Shown here one piece after another: positions 12,280 through 23,885 of a stretch of DNA of 64,000 nucleotides. Numbering within the stretch: position 1 is the stretch's first letter; each line of letters begins with the position of its first letter. The DNA is from Liolophura sinensis (taxonomy: Eukaryota > Mollusca > Polyplacophora > Chitonida > Chitonidae). The DNA is taken from positions 32,373,501 through 32,437,500 of the forward strand of contig NC_088303.1 of the NCBI RefSeq assembly GCF_032854445.1, given 5' to 3'. The translations under genes were made by a program, and so were the position numbers. The notes beneath the pieces are model-generated. The model was given only the letters and a program-made list of their open reading frames with translations, searched no databases and had not been told where the DNA came from.

Positions 12280-12612
12280 GTCATCGGAGTAAGGAGCTGT
12301 TTTGCTTCAGGACAGAGAAGATGGGATAGAACAGCCTGTGAGTTACTTCTCTAGGAGGTTAAATAAATATCAAAAGAATTATTCCACCACAGAGTAGGAG
12401 GCATTAGGCCGCTGGCTGTACAGCATTTCCAGGTGTATTCTGGCCATGTCAATGTGTAGATTGATTACAACCCTTTGGTGTTCTTAGAGAAAATTAAGAG
12501 AAAACATCAGAGATTATTACGATGATGTATGATCTTAGAGCCTTATGCTCTGGAAATTGTGCATATTGCTGGTAAGGATAACATTGTGGATGACATGCCA
12601 TCCACAGCTTGA
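12280..12612 (+). pseudogene. Retrotransposon RNase H remnant
   Basis: LLQDREDGIEQPVSYFSRRL and NKYQKNYSTTE, in the RNase H order, are followed by a terminal block resembling GKDNIVDDMPSTA and a stop. This is the normal end of pol, placed after RT and before the 3' LTR. Confidence 0.75.
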
Positions 12613-12793
12613 TTGACATTTCTGTATGTATATATCTTTGTGTATGTACATGTATCCCTTATAATATCATTTGTCATTATTGTATATATGTGTTATATTT
12701 AATGATTGTAAAGATCACCGTTCTTATGTACACTTATCTTTTCTTTTTCTTGGGGGTGTGGGTGCGTGTGTGTGTGTGTGGGGGGGGGGGGGG

Positions 12794-13219
12794 TGTTACG
12801 AGCCCCAACTTCAAACATTGTATTATATTTTTTATATTACTTCCTGGGTCACTGTCTGACGTACATTTTTGCATTTTTTTACGTTATAACCTGCACTGTA
12901 ATTCAGTCCAACGTTCTCGAGGTGTCGGTGTTTTTGAGATTAGTGTTACTCTAAATACAGTCAATATATGTATTAAACTTAATCAAGCGTCTTCGTGTCT
13001 CTTCGAACCTGTGGATGGTCGTGGGTTTCCCCTGGACTCTGTCCGGTTTCCTCCCACCACAATGCTGGCCGAGATCGTATAAGCGAAATATTCTTGAGTA
13101 CGGCGTAAATCAAATCAAATCGTGTCTCTTCGTTTGATCTTGTATAACGCCTATCGCTGATCTGAGAGTTAAACAAGCCAGTTGCTTCTCATCTTTACTC
13201 TGCGATAGATGTACCCTCA
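12794..13219 (+). repeat. 3' LTR, internally deleted and carrying a SINE
   Basis: The LTR starts TGTTACGAGCCCC and ends near GTACCCTCA. Most of its centre is deleted compared with the solo LTRs. A family A SINE fragment (about 13000-13118) interrupts it, and the LTR text CGTGTCTCTTCG appears on both sides, a 12-bp target-site duplication. Confidence 0.8.
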
Positions 13220-15500
13220 TACTGAGCATGTTGTAGCTCTGTGTATTGTACCTACCGAGAACGTTACTGCTAGGGCGACGTAAAACCTTCACGGCGCTTG
13301 TTTGCAGAGTGGTAACGTGCGCGTAGCGTTACAAGGGCTTCATAAATATGCTCCCTGCTCAGCTATCTAAGTTTACAGACAAATGGTCAAACTTTTGAAA
13401 ACTGATTTATTTCATACCCTTTATAGATTCAACACGATTACTTCGATGTTCGCATTCAAACTTGGGTGGTCAAGACGTGACTGTTTAAAGGTTACTAGTA
13501 TGTCCAGTTTTCTATAGATATCTTACCTAAACTTGTGAACGGTATCTAATCAGAATTTGTTTTTATTGATATATATATTACATTTCTCTGTTTGGCCCAT
13601 GCGAATTTCTCAGCCATTGCAATCAAATACTTTTTTTTTAAAATTATCTAACTTGTGTTTAACGCAGTATTTTTTATAGGTCAGACTTACTTGCGGAGTA
13701 AACCGTGTCAACCTACCTAAAAACATTCCTGAATCAAAACCGAAGCCAAAGCGGGAAAAGATCCGATCAGGGAACGTCATTGATCAAAGATTAACAACTA
13801 CAACGAGCCAGATCTTTAACAAAGCCAGCTAAGGATGTAACCTTTGCAAGGCTTATACTAGGCTGTCAATTATTAAATATCTAATCGAATATAATAAAAG
13901 ACTTACAACACAGAGAGTAAGATCAGAGCAGGGACGACAGTGTGATAACTGGCAAAGTTTCACACTTAACCACTGAAATACGGCCTCTTGTAAATTTACC
14001 CCAGTTAGAGTTTTATTCTAACTGTTCACATAAATGCATAATTAATAGCAACGAAATCTCCCCCTAGCACCGTGGCTTAAGAAGTATTAGGTAAAACGAT
14101 ATGCCGTGATATTAATTGCAATATGTTAGTCATCACAGGTCTACAATTACTCAAAACGATGTGCTATTAACACATTTAACATATAAATACACTTAAAACA
14201 AAGGGACTAGGCAGTTTAGGGAGGATTACAATGTAAAACAGCACAGCGATACCAGAACAGCGACGAAACCGAGTTTATCCTTCGAAAGTTATTTTATTTT
14301 CTTAAAGACTCGATACGGTTATTGGTAAAACATGTTCATTCAACATGGGTTGTCAACACGGATTGTTTGGATGTTGACTAGAGGAAAACCAGTCTTTTTT
14401 CCAAATCAAACCTCTGCTTTTACGACCTTGCCTCAACAGATTTTGTTTTTAATTATACATTTCTTGCAAGTTCTCTATCAAATCCATGGAAATTTCTTTT
14501 ATTTTCTCAATTTAAAAGCATTTTGAATCAAAACGGAATCAGAAGCAGACATTACCAGAGATTACCACTTGATTTCATGGATTAAAGGTTTAACAATCAA
14601 CGTTTAAACCGTTAGACCCGGCGAGGGATGTGACATTCTATTGTTTATACTAGACTATTAAATACCCAGTGGAAGAATAACTGACACTTTTTTTTACACT
14701 GTTGATTCAGGAAATTCTCTGACAGTGGTTTAGAACAGGACGCTGAAGATACACTTTTCGCACTGACAATATCTTCGATCAGGCGCTGAGAACTATGTTA
14801 ACCTTTTCAACATTCATACAGGCCATTGTATCCATAAAATGCCATATCCTTGACAGTCCAGGACTTTCAGCTATCAAGTATCATACAGCGAGTATTATGT
14901 GTCTAGATGTGTTTGATTTTCCCCTTTGTGGGAATGATGGATGGAGGTAGAAACAATTGTAGCATTGGCGCCTTTGTAGATAACAAAGCCGTCGTAAATG
15001 TGAATGGTAGAAAATTAGCTTCCAACCGTTAGGTCTGAGCTTGAGTTCTCATACCTTGCAAGTTGGTCAATGAACACGGACAAAACAAACTTTATTGGCT
15101 TTGTATGGTGTGAGTGTTCATGGCACAATCAGCGTGGAAAAAATTACAACTGGTTATGGAAAAATTGCAAAAATAGCAGAACAAAAACCAGGTTTTATTG
15201 AATTATTGCCAAAGGTTTTATCCACTCCCCCGCTATAATTGCTAGGATATCTGATAAACTAACAGTATTAAACTAATTTACTCATCTGTTGGGGTGGAAT
15301 ATGTTTATCATAAACATACGTCATACGAAAGAGTGTTGTTATTTGTGCAGATGACTGCTTCAATTCATTTTAGTTGTGTTGACATCATGCATTGTCAGAA
15401 ATAGGTCAGTTGCTCTATTTGGCACAGGTTAAACTCAAGCCTTTCTTCAAATACCACCCCTGTCGATGACATACCTTCTTTTCGAACGAACGGGTACTGC
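13220..15500. other. Intergenic, nothing recognised
   Basis: AT-rich sequence without supported exons, RNA genes or clear tandem structure. A short SINE-tail fragment (reverse) follows at about 15505-15560. Confidence 0.5.
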
Positions 15501-15774
15501 TTTTGATTTATTTATTTCATTACTGCTTTACGCCATACTCAAGGATATTTTACTTGTACGGTACTGCTTTTGACCATATTATCTTAAAGGGTCAGGGTTA
15601 TATCTTGATGTTAAAAAGAGGGATATCTTCAATTTTGACGTTGCAAATTATCCTTACTTGAACAACAATATACCGAAGGGTCCTACATATGGTGTATACG
15701 TATCTCGCCTTGTAACATTTGTCACATCGTGTGTGTTGTCTGATGATTTCAATCAAGTCACAGGTTATTACGGC

Positions 15775-16300
15775 AAAGAGTAGATTATTCCATCAAAAAC
15801 AAGGTTATTCCATCAAAAACAAGGTTATTCCATCAAACGCGTTCATTCCAAGTTTCTTAAGTTTCACAATAAGTATAATTTACTTGTATGTAAATATGGA
15901 CAGAGAATCCAGAAAGTCTGTCACTCAGCTTCATGACTGTGTCATATTCCGTTTAATTTGGGGTGAGGGGTAGTGTACGTATTTTCGTCTTCAGTTATAT
16001 AGCTACGTTGGGTTAAAAAATAGTTGCATGCAAAGGGCAACAGGTATACATATTTTATTATCAATAACTCAAATACTAGCATAGTACTTGATTTGAATAC
16101 GGGCTTCACTCATTCATCTATCAAATATCAATGCATGATTCCGTCCAAATTTCTTACTTTAAATGCATTCTTAGTTCATTGCTTGTTTGTGTTAAAGGTT
16201 TGGGAATTGGTCTTGCGATTATTGACCTGGAGCGTACATTTTGGTTGACGTCTTGTATACGAATGTCTGTTTCAACACATCGATTTAAATCGTATTCGAA
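15775..16300 (+). repeat. Dispersed repeat D with a 20-bp triplication
   Basis: Three copies of a 20-bp unit (GGTTATTCCATCAAAAACAA) lie at 15785-15838. Sequence at about 16195-16275 (GGGAATTGGTCTTGCGATTA ... TATACGAATGTCTGTTTC) recurs near 40555-40630 and, in reverse, near 30900, 38150 and 61450. The family is not recognised. Confidence 0.6.
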
Positions 16301-16995
16301 ATTCATTGCTCAAAATATGTATCTCAGTCAATTACTTCAATGTCCAATATGGCGACTTTATTCCTTACAAAGAAAATTCAGCCCTGGACATTATTGTCAT
16401 TCTTTGACAATTTAGTCCTTACATATCGTATCCCTGGCCTCACTTATTGGTGACATTATGTATCCCTGACGTCACTCAGCCTTAAGTTACATCCCTTTCC
16501 TCTGACATCACTTATTCCTTACATTTCTTACCCCTGACATAACTTATCCCTGCCATCACTTAGAATCGATAAATGTTCCACATTACCACCATTTTCTGAA
16601 TACATACTGAAATTCAGTCGGGCTTTAGTGGCATTTTGTGTTTTTTGTGAGCGATACAGTTATCAGCTATAAGCATCATTACTTCAGCTGACGAGGCTAA
16701 ATGTGCATATTTTTTTCTACTTCTTATCATCGCCTAATCCCTTGACCAAACACTAATTACGCATTGTACGTGGCTTAAGGTGTAATGTTATACTCCATTT
16801 TCGGGAAAAGGTCTTAACATTTTAATTGTAAAATCATCCTAGATATTTTACATAATATCAAACGGGACATTGATTTTCACTCATTTTTCTTTCAATCACC
16901 TTTATTGAGAAACTAAAATAGCTGACAATGATTACAAATGAAACCCACTTACACAATTGTAAAGATTAAAAAAAATAACCTCTGTCACTTGGGAA

Positions 16996-17270
16996 TTATT
17001 TTAAAGGTCCAGTGTAATACTTGGGGATGTAATAGGTCATTCGCTGCGAGAGAGATAGGGGCCTAAACACGTCTGTATAGAGGGTGCATTTCATCCACCC
17101 AGATGAACCGGGCTCTAGTGTAAAGGCCCGACAGCCAGGGACAGAGACACAAGTCTGACCACAGCCCAATCGTGAGCGGACCGGATATGTGGACAAGGAC
17201 TTGCTGAAGTCCGGTCCGGCACCCTGCGACTCCAGTCTGTAGTGGCCGTCATCGTAGATTTTCGGCATCT
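16996..17270 (-). CDS. PAN/apple-like terminal exon (gene 2)
   Basis: It encodes 90 residues from EMPKIYDDGHYRLESQG to the stop. The cysteines in GCGQTCVSVPGCRAFTL and KCTLYTD, and the ending MTYYIPKYY, match the PAN pattern. The frame is intact and serves as reference for the broken copy at 25862-26134. Confidence 0.8.
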
Positions 17271-20200
17271 CTGCAAAGGTGTAGAAAGATTGTGATAAGT
17301 TCTCGATCAACATAACGTTATGTTACAAAGGAAACTATAAACATTGATCACCGTAATCGTTTCGGTTACCTTCTAGTTTGATGGCTACAGCTGACTGTGT
17401 AAAGCCATGTATTACCGCCGACGAGAAGGTACTGTAATATCAGTCGCGTAAAATCTCGTCTATCTGTCTGGAATAAGGGTGATCGCAGAAACAGTGAACA
17501 CTGATTCTTCCGTATGACTTGTGGACTGAGCTGTTTTTCTGTTTGTACGGAACAGAAGTCAAACGGCGGAGAGCCAATAAAACTCATTGTCATAATGTGT
17601 ATCCTGTGGCCATATCCGGGACCTTTGGTTTGTTCCGTTACGGATTCTCTGAGGGAAGCCAGGTAATGTAGAAGTAGCTGTTTTTACTCAAAGCTTTTAA
17701 AGGCAGAGATGAGTTTTTTGGTGTATTGCTACATGCATCCAAGTCTTTCTCAATAGAGCGTTTTCGTTCAAGATTCCTCCAAACCAGCGTAAAGTCATTC
17801 ACGAATATTAAGAAAAATAATTAGACAACGCATTCTAGTAATGCTCTGAATCAATTGGCAAACACAAACAAGCGTGTTTAAAAGGACTGAAGGATTATTG
17901 ATTAACAAGTCCTATTTTTTCCTATGTGCACTGAGTGCCTTTTTGGACTATAGATACATGTATATCGTGCTCTGCAAACAGAAACGACGGAGTAGACATT
18001 ACATATATTTATATAAAAACCTTTCTGTAGAACTCATGAATTGCAATTATTAAAATCTGAAAATGTATATTTAAAAAAAAATGTATGACCAATTTACTGC
18101 TCCTAATTGTGACTGTCACAACCTGCTCATTTGAAACTGAACCACACAGTCAAACTAAACCACACAGTCAAACTGAACCACATAGTCAAACTGAACCACA
18201 CAGTCAAACTGAACCACACCAGTACTACCATCACCACCAATAACAACAATAAAACAACAAAAACAAAGCTGTCCTTGTTATGAACTGCTCAAGACAGGTC
18301 AAAACCAGCATCCGCTGTGGTGATATATATATGTTTTCGCAGCAATCACTTCGTCGGTATTAGTTTTCCTGTCATTTAAGGTCAGGGTATATTTATTGGC
18401 CTACACCGGAATACACATCAAGGTATTTATTTTTTGTTTGTATTCAAAACCCGTAATCCATTTCCCAGAAAACTTGACTGATGAAAAATATAGTATTGCA
18501 TTTCGCATAACCCTTTGACTGATTTTATTCGGACCGTTCCATTCAACTGGGTGTGATATAGGGCGTGGATAGTAATTGCCATTAAAATATCCCGATAACA
18601 AAATTGTAATTTCACGTATCCCTTTTGCACTATATAAATGTCTGTGGTCAGATGCCAGTTACATGTATCAGACTAACGTCGCTGTCGTTGATCAACTCGT
18701 ATCGTCTTATCGTTTTGAACAATACTCAGGTAAAAGAAGATACATAGCATACACTATGTCGACACCTTAGGCATACTGGGTGATCTATTAGTAACTCGCC
18801 GTGAGTTACTAAAACGTACGCTTTCGTAACTCGCCATAAAACCTACGCTTTCGTGCTATATTAAAGCGGTTATTAGCCTATATATTTTGCATATATGTCA
18901 CTGATGCTTTTAAACACAGCACCCAAACATATTTCTCCTACCTTGTCAGGTCTGTAAGTGGAGGAAACCAAGAGACCGCGGTAAAAACAACGACCATACA
19001 CTATAATTACTTTGGGCCCTCTACAAGCGTTACCAGGCTTTAATCTTAAGTTATAACTCAAAACCAAAACTCATAAATATGTTCTTCAAGTCGATACCAC
19101 GGTGTTGATATTTCAGCTAAGTTTTCACGTCCAGCTACAAATGTTTTTTTTTTTTATTTAGTAAAGAAAATTGAAGTTTTGGATTTAAGCCAATGGTTTT
19201 GTGAAACAGGTCCTTGAGATAGAGCCGCAGAAAAATGGGCTGGAACTGAATCCCTAAAAAAAATATTATAGGCCAGAATAACACTACTGAATATAAAATG
19301 CCTACAGCATAAAACCATAGCAGCGACGAAATGGTGAAATACTGTCTGTTGACACTTCACCTCCGTTAATGATACATCTTCCGTTACTTTGTTTTCATAC
19401 TGAATTTAGTCGGTATACACCGGACCCTTTTCGTTACAAAAGTCATGTATCGGTAAAGAATAGTCAGAAGGGATAATGTAGAGACTTTTCGGATGAAAGT
19501 TTTGTGTTTACATTACCTATTTCGCAGCGCGAACCCGTGAAATCCGGCTCACAGAAACAGGTAAATCCGTCGACTTCGTCAGAACATGGCTGCTGGTGCT
19601 GGCAGGGATTTGGCTCACAGTCATTTATATCTGAGGGTTTCAAATGAGTTAGAAACTAGTCAAATTCAAGGCACATAACACTTTTCCGTAGGCGTGAAAA
19701 TAACATAATTGTTAGCCAAATCCATGTTAACGACTACATCCTCTTTAGGACAACTTGGACGCGCTGCAAACACAAACTTTAAAGACTCACTGATTTTAGT
19801 TTAAATAATTGTTCATCATTAACAATACAATCTATACTCGATTCTTTTAACAGATACCTCACTTATTGCCTGACTAAGATTACATACATACCAGTCTGGC
19901 AGTTCCGGTCCGTATATCCGCTGACACATTCGCATGTGTACTGAGGCCAAGTGTCCGCCCTGCAACTGCCGCCATGTTGGCACGGGAAAAAATCACAAGG
20001 ATGCGGCCCTAGAGGATAACAAAGTGAAATGTTCTTCAAGTACGGCGTAAAACACTAATGAAATAGATAAATAATTATATGTAGATTGACAGTATACCAA
20101 TAATTCTGTGATGAAGGAAATATGCAGACAAGTTTTATAAGCTATTTTAATCACTTAAATGTATACTAACTGACCGAGAGTTTTAAATTTATAAATGTAC

Positions 20201-21949
20201 CCTGTCAACAAAATTCACGTGGTGATCTTGTAAAACGTTTGCATCGCATTAGTGTGTTATGATGACATGTCTTGAACAACATAACTGTAACTTTTATATA
20301 TAAAGTCGTATTATCGACGAACACGAACAGAAAAATTCCCTACTGTTTTAGTAGAGTCCCATTTGAAAAATATATTCCTTAGGGTACGTATAACCAAGAC
20401 AAACGCAATCTAAAAAGCAACACTTATGTCATGTTTTCCCTGTGTCATACTTACCTATCACGAAATACGTCAAACTGTAGCATATTTCCTTTTTGCCAGA
20501 CACTACACCGATTATGTTATTCACGCTAACTTCGTATTCATGATATTCCGTGCAAAATGTTAAGCGTCTGTTCTCGCTTAATTTTGGCTCAACGTCGACG
20601 CCATTTTCCTAAATCGTTAACTAAATCGTATTTTAGCAATCACCACTAAAAATCAGACTATCGCTCCGTAGTCAAGCATTCACATGAGTAGATGGCTTTA
20701 GTTGTTGCTCGGGAATGCACCAACACAAGAGCGGAGATTTAATTTAAAACACTGGAAACAACTATGTTTACCTCTAGAGCAATGAAAATATTGGTTCGAG
20801 TGTGTTACTTTCACTGGTTTCTATATGGGCCTTCATGTCCAATGTCGGGATTGAAATCTTACTGATCTCTATATGGGTGTTCCAGTGTCGGTTTTTAAAA
20901 CCTCATTGCTCTCTAAATGGATGTTCCAATGTCGGATATTAAAATCTCACTGGTCTCTACTGGGGTCTTCCAATTTCGGAAATTAAAATCTGAAAGGCTT
21001 TACCTTTGTATGCCCATCCGTCTTTACTTGTACAGTCTCTTTCGGAAGCTGTTATGTACTCGCTCGTGTCCGTGCCTGTGTACATCACAAGGCAACATAC
21101 TCGGCCCTCAAAATGTCCAACGTCATTATATTTCCCGGCACCGCCTATCTCCAGGTCACCAGAAGGCAAGAACTCCGTGTCGCTACTGTCGCACGTCACC
21201 TCTTTCTTTCCTTTTATATTAGTGCGAAGTTTAATACTGTCTCCTTTGGCAACTATGATCTTTACCCATTGGTGTTTCGTGACGGTGTTTGAAAGATAGA
21301 TTTGTTGGGACGCACCGCAGGAAATCTTCATATCTAAGTGCAAGTCTCCATTCATTACCCAGAGCGCAAATATTGTTAACCCCTTGCTGTCCCTGAAGTG
21401 CAGTAATTCTCCACTAAGCCTTTCGACATAGAAAAAGACAGACAGAGTGAAATCAACCGAAAACTCATCTGATATTGGGATTTTCAGGCTTGAAGATTCG
21501 CTTAAAATGAATGACGTGGTGCTCGAAGAAATCCCTTCGGCAAAATTCCACTGTCCACTGAGCTCGGCTGTTTTCGTATCAGTGAGAACTTCGTACCCTC
21601 GGGAGAAGTTACTGAGTGGCCATACACGCATTGGTGAGTGATAGTCCGCAAAGACAATCCTTGCTAAAACAAGAACGGTAGATAACTTATGGCAAAGTAC
21701 AAAAAAATAAAATACCACACAGAAGCTTAGTTTTCAGGAATAATTACACTTTAATGATTATGAGGATATGCCAGTGCCTTGGGAGTATTGGAAAGCTTGT
21801 TTTCTAAAGATATTTGCTTGGCAGGATATCATGCGCATTAAAGCATCGAATTTAGTTTACATCATTGCAATAGGTGGAAGGCGTTTGAGGAAAGACTCAC
21901 CAAAGTCTGCTGACAACATTAGGCTGACAGTAAGCCAGAAGGATGCCAT
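16996..21949 (-). CDS. Secreted LamG-EGF-EGF-PAN protein, complete (gene 2)
   Basis: Five exons join to a 404-aa protein: signal peptide 21901-21949, LamG 21004-21663, EGF 19892-20008, EGF 19517-19630, PAN with stop 16996-17270. Every junction is phase 1 with a canonical GT-AG intron, and the summed length (1215 nt) keeps the frame. The start ATG gives MASFWLTVSLMLSADF, a good signal peptide that continues across the junction to an Ala-rich cleavage region. An AATAAA on the minus strand at 16901-16906, about 90 nt past the stop, is a likely polyadenylation signal. No transmembrane segment is seen, so the protein is predicted extracellular. Binding specificity is unknown. Confidence 0.85.
19517..19630 (-). 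CDS. Calcium-binding-type EGF exon 2 (gene 2)
   Basis: 114 nt, phase 1-1. It starts DINDCEPNPC and continues FTCFCEPDFTGSRCE. The D-I-N-D-C start is the calcium-binding EGF signature. Its paralogous exon at 26551-26664 carries two stop codons. Confidence 0.9.
19892..20008 (-). CDS. EGF-like exon 1 (gene 2)
   Basis: 117 nt, phase 1-1. It reads [16 protein letters not shown] then YTCECVSGYTDRNC, six cysteines in EGF spacing. The GP.PC start marks the first EGF after the LamG domain in genes 2, 3 and 4. Confidence 0.9.
21004..21663 (-). CDS. LamG/concanavalin-like domain exon (gene 2)
   Basis: The single 660-nt exon encodes about 220 residues. Landmarks are MRVWPLSNFSRGYEVLTD near the start, FTLSVFFYVERLSGELLHF mid-domain, HQWVKIIV, and a C-terminal GRVCCLVMY with DCTSKDGWAYKG. 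These match invertebrate LamG_3-type lectin-like jelly rolls. It has an intact frame, unlike the gene 3 copy. Confidence 0.85.
21901..21949 (-). CDS. Signal-peptide exon (gene 2)
   Basis: The 49-nt exon encodes MASFWLTVSLMLSADF plus one base and is followed by a strong donor (TTTG|GTGAGT). It mirrors the signal exon of gene 4 in size and phase. Confidence 0.75.
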
Positions 21950-22945
21950 CGAGTATATTGTGCTATAAACGAAGTAAAAGTGAGGTGTCACTTTAAATAC
22001 TCGGAACTCTGTGAAGACGTAAATAATGTACGTTTGGGCCTCAGGCAATGGCTATGTGTAAATGCATAGTCTATTGACTCTTAACAATATATTCGTGTTA
22101 TAATGGCAGTGTGTGTCTGCTCCTTTTATTCTGTAGCTTTTGTAAGCCTGAGAAAAACAAACAACACTGACAGTCTGCGATTGCAAACAAAGCATGATCA
22201 TCGTACGATCGTGCGTAGTTCGTGGTCTTTCGTTTCCTGCGCTATCGGGCCGATATTTCCGGATGAAGAGTGTTCGGTTCATGTTTAGACAAATCTGTGA
22301 AGCATAGGACCTGGTTAGTGAGGCACGTCTTGCATAAGGTAGACTAAAGTAGACTTGTGTGTCACAAAAAATTGCGCTGTGGGTAAAAATTTCCTTTCTT
22401 AAAATTATTTTTCAACACGTTTCTCATGAGATTCACAATTAGAAAGCTGTGTTGCCAATAGTAGTTTATAATGTACATATCCACACCGAAAGGTAAATAA
22501 AGTATATACCTTATACTGCTTCGATCCTAAAAATGCATGCAATAATGCAGGTCTTCTCCGAAAGCAGTGTGCGCCCACAGTGAAAAGTAATGTATGGCTA
22601 CCAGCGTTTTAAAAAAAAATTGTCTGATAAGCCACACTCGAGTTTCAACAGATAAAAACTCATATTCGAACTGCATTAACTTTGAAAATATTATTAAACA
22701 ACCGATACATAGGCATAATATCTGAAAATAATAAAAAATAAGAAAATAACGTTGATATGCAGTTCTCCACTGCTCTGCAATCTGTACACGTAGTTACTGC
22801 GAATGACTACTAATTTGACCTCCATTGTGCAATATAGACAAGAGCTACATGTATGTATTTCTTTCATTCTTAATAAACGCCATACTTGACGCGAGACCGT
22901 GTTTCACATCTTTCTTTTTATTCTCTATGTCTTTTATTGTAAACC

Positions 22946-23270
22946 GGCCACAGTTGGTAGAGTGTCCGCTTCGGGAACGGTAGATCCAGGATCAATCCTC
23001 TGTCAAGTCACACCTAAGACTTTAAAAGAGGAAGCATGAAGTGTAGTCCAACGACTGGTTGACCCGTTTCAGTACAATAGCTCGGGCGGGGCGGATTACT
23101 TGCCTTCGGTAAGTCGTCTCAATGAAGCAGCCCTAGACAAAAGGGGTGAAAATCTGTCCTGCAACAAGGAGGCACATTACGTGCACTCTAGGGATTCCTT
23201 CGTCGTCACATGATTGAAAAATTGTTGAGTACGACGTTAAACCACAGGCACTCACTCACTCACTCTTTTA
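22946..23270 (+). repeat. SINE, family B
   Basis: A tRNA-like head (GTTGGTAGAGTGTCCGCTTC), the body CAACGACTGGTTGACCCGTT and the ending GAGTACGACGTTAAACCACA with a CACTCACTCACTC tail. Confidence 0.85.
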
Positions 23271-23354
23271 TTGTATCTGTTCAGAAATTTCTGTGATATT
23301 TACACGCAGGCATGTAATTTGGAGCAACTTGGTGATATGAACTGGCTCTTACAG

Positions 23355-23885
23355 TCTCCTCTGAAGCCTCAGTGACTGAGGTGGTTAAGCGTGCCAGTGC
23401 GGCGCAATGATCCAGAAAGCTCTTACCAATGCAGTCGCTGTAAGTTTAAGACCAACTCTTCCTGGCTTCCTCTCCGGCCATACATGAAGGTCTGTCAGCA
23501 CCCTGCCTATTGTCTCGGGTTTCATCCGGGCTTTGCCGGGTTTCCTCCCACCATAATGTTTGCGGCAGTCGTATAAGTGAAACCTGGGTTGGGTCATATC
23601 CAAGACGGTAAAAATGGTTCTTGTTGCTGCCTCGCTTGGTGCTAAACACTGAAAATGTAGAGCTAGTAAGCAGGACCGGTTGGACCGGTGTCGTTATAGC
23701 GTGACTGGGTGGGGTGACATGTCTGGTGTCTTCTGGTGTACTTCAGTAGCGGCATGGTCTCGCACTGCCACAGAAGACGTTCTAAATATACACACAGCAA
23801 ATGACGTCTTGTCGTGATATGACTGAAAAATTGTTAAGTGCGACGTAAAACCTCAAGCATACGTACATAAATATACAGCCTCTCT
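23355..23885 (+). repeat. Chimeric or nested SINE: family A head joined to family C body
   Basis: A family A head and body run from about 23363 to GTCGTATAAGTGAAA (23581), then switch without the usual A ending into family C sequence (GGTTGGGTCATATCCAAGAC ... AAATTGTTAAGTGCGACGTA). The C part lacks its own tRNA head. Confidence 0.75.

Larger units (their letters stand above)
8830..13219 (+). mobile_element. Decayed Ty3/gypsy-class LTR retrotransposon with integrase before RT (Gmr1-like)
   Basis: Two related LTRs (8830-~9626, truncated at an AT microsatellite, and 12794-13219, internally deleted) flank pol remnants. The order is a charged gag-like coiled coil, integrase, GPY/F-like segment, linker, reverse transcriptase, RNase H. 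Integrase upstream of RT is the Ty1/copia-like order known in the Gmr1 clade of gypsy elements. The linker runs continuously from the integrase tail into the pre-RT motif PIKQ...YRINPAKLKLVNQ. This argues against two elements placed side by side. Many stops and frameshifts make it inactive. Confidence 0.8.

Noticed and set aside
10110-12612. Two separate or nested retroelements explaining integrase before RT
   Set aside because: The linker leads directly into the conserved pre-RT motif and no LTR or element end lies between, so one element with the unusual order is more likely.
12610-12800. A gene in the frames over the GT/poly-G tract before the 3' LTR
   Set aside because: Low-complexity sequence with no domain and no splice context.
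21663-21718. Start of gene 2 at the ATG at 21716-21718 directly in the LamG frame
   Set aside because: A consensus acceptor (GTTTTAG) interrupts this leader, and a phase-matched signal exon with a strong donor lies at 21901-21949, as in gene 4.
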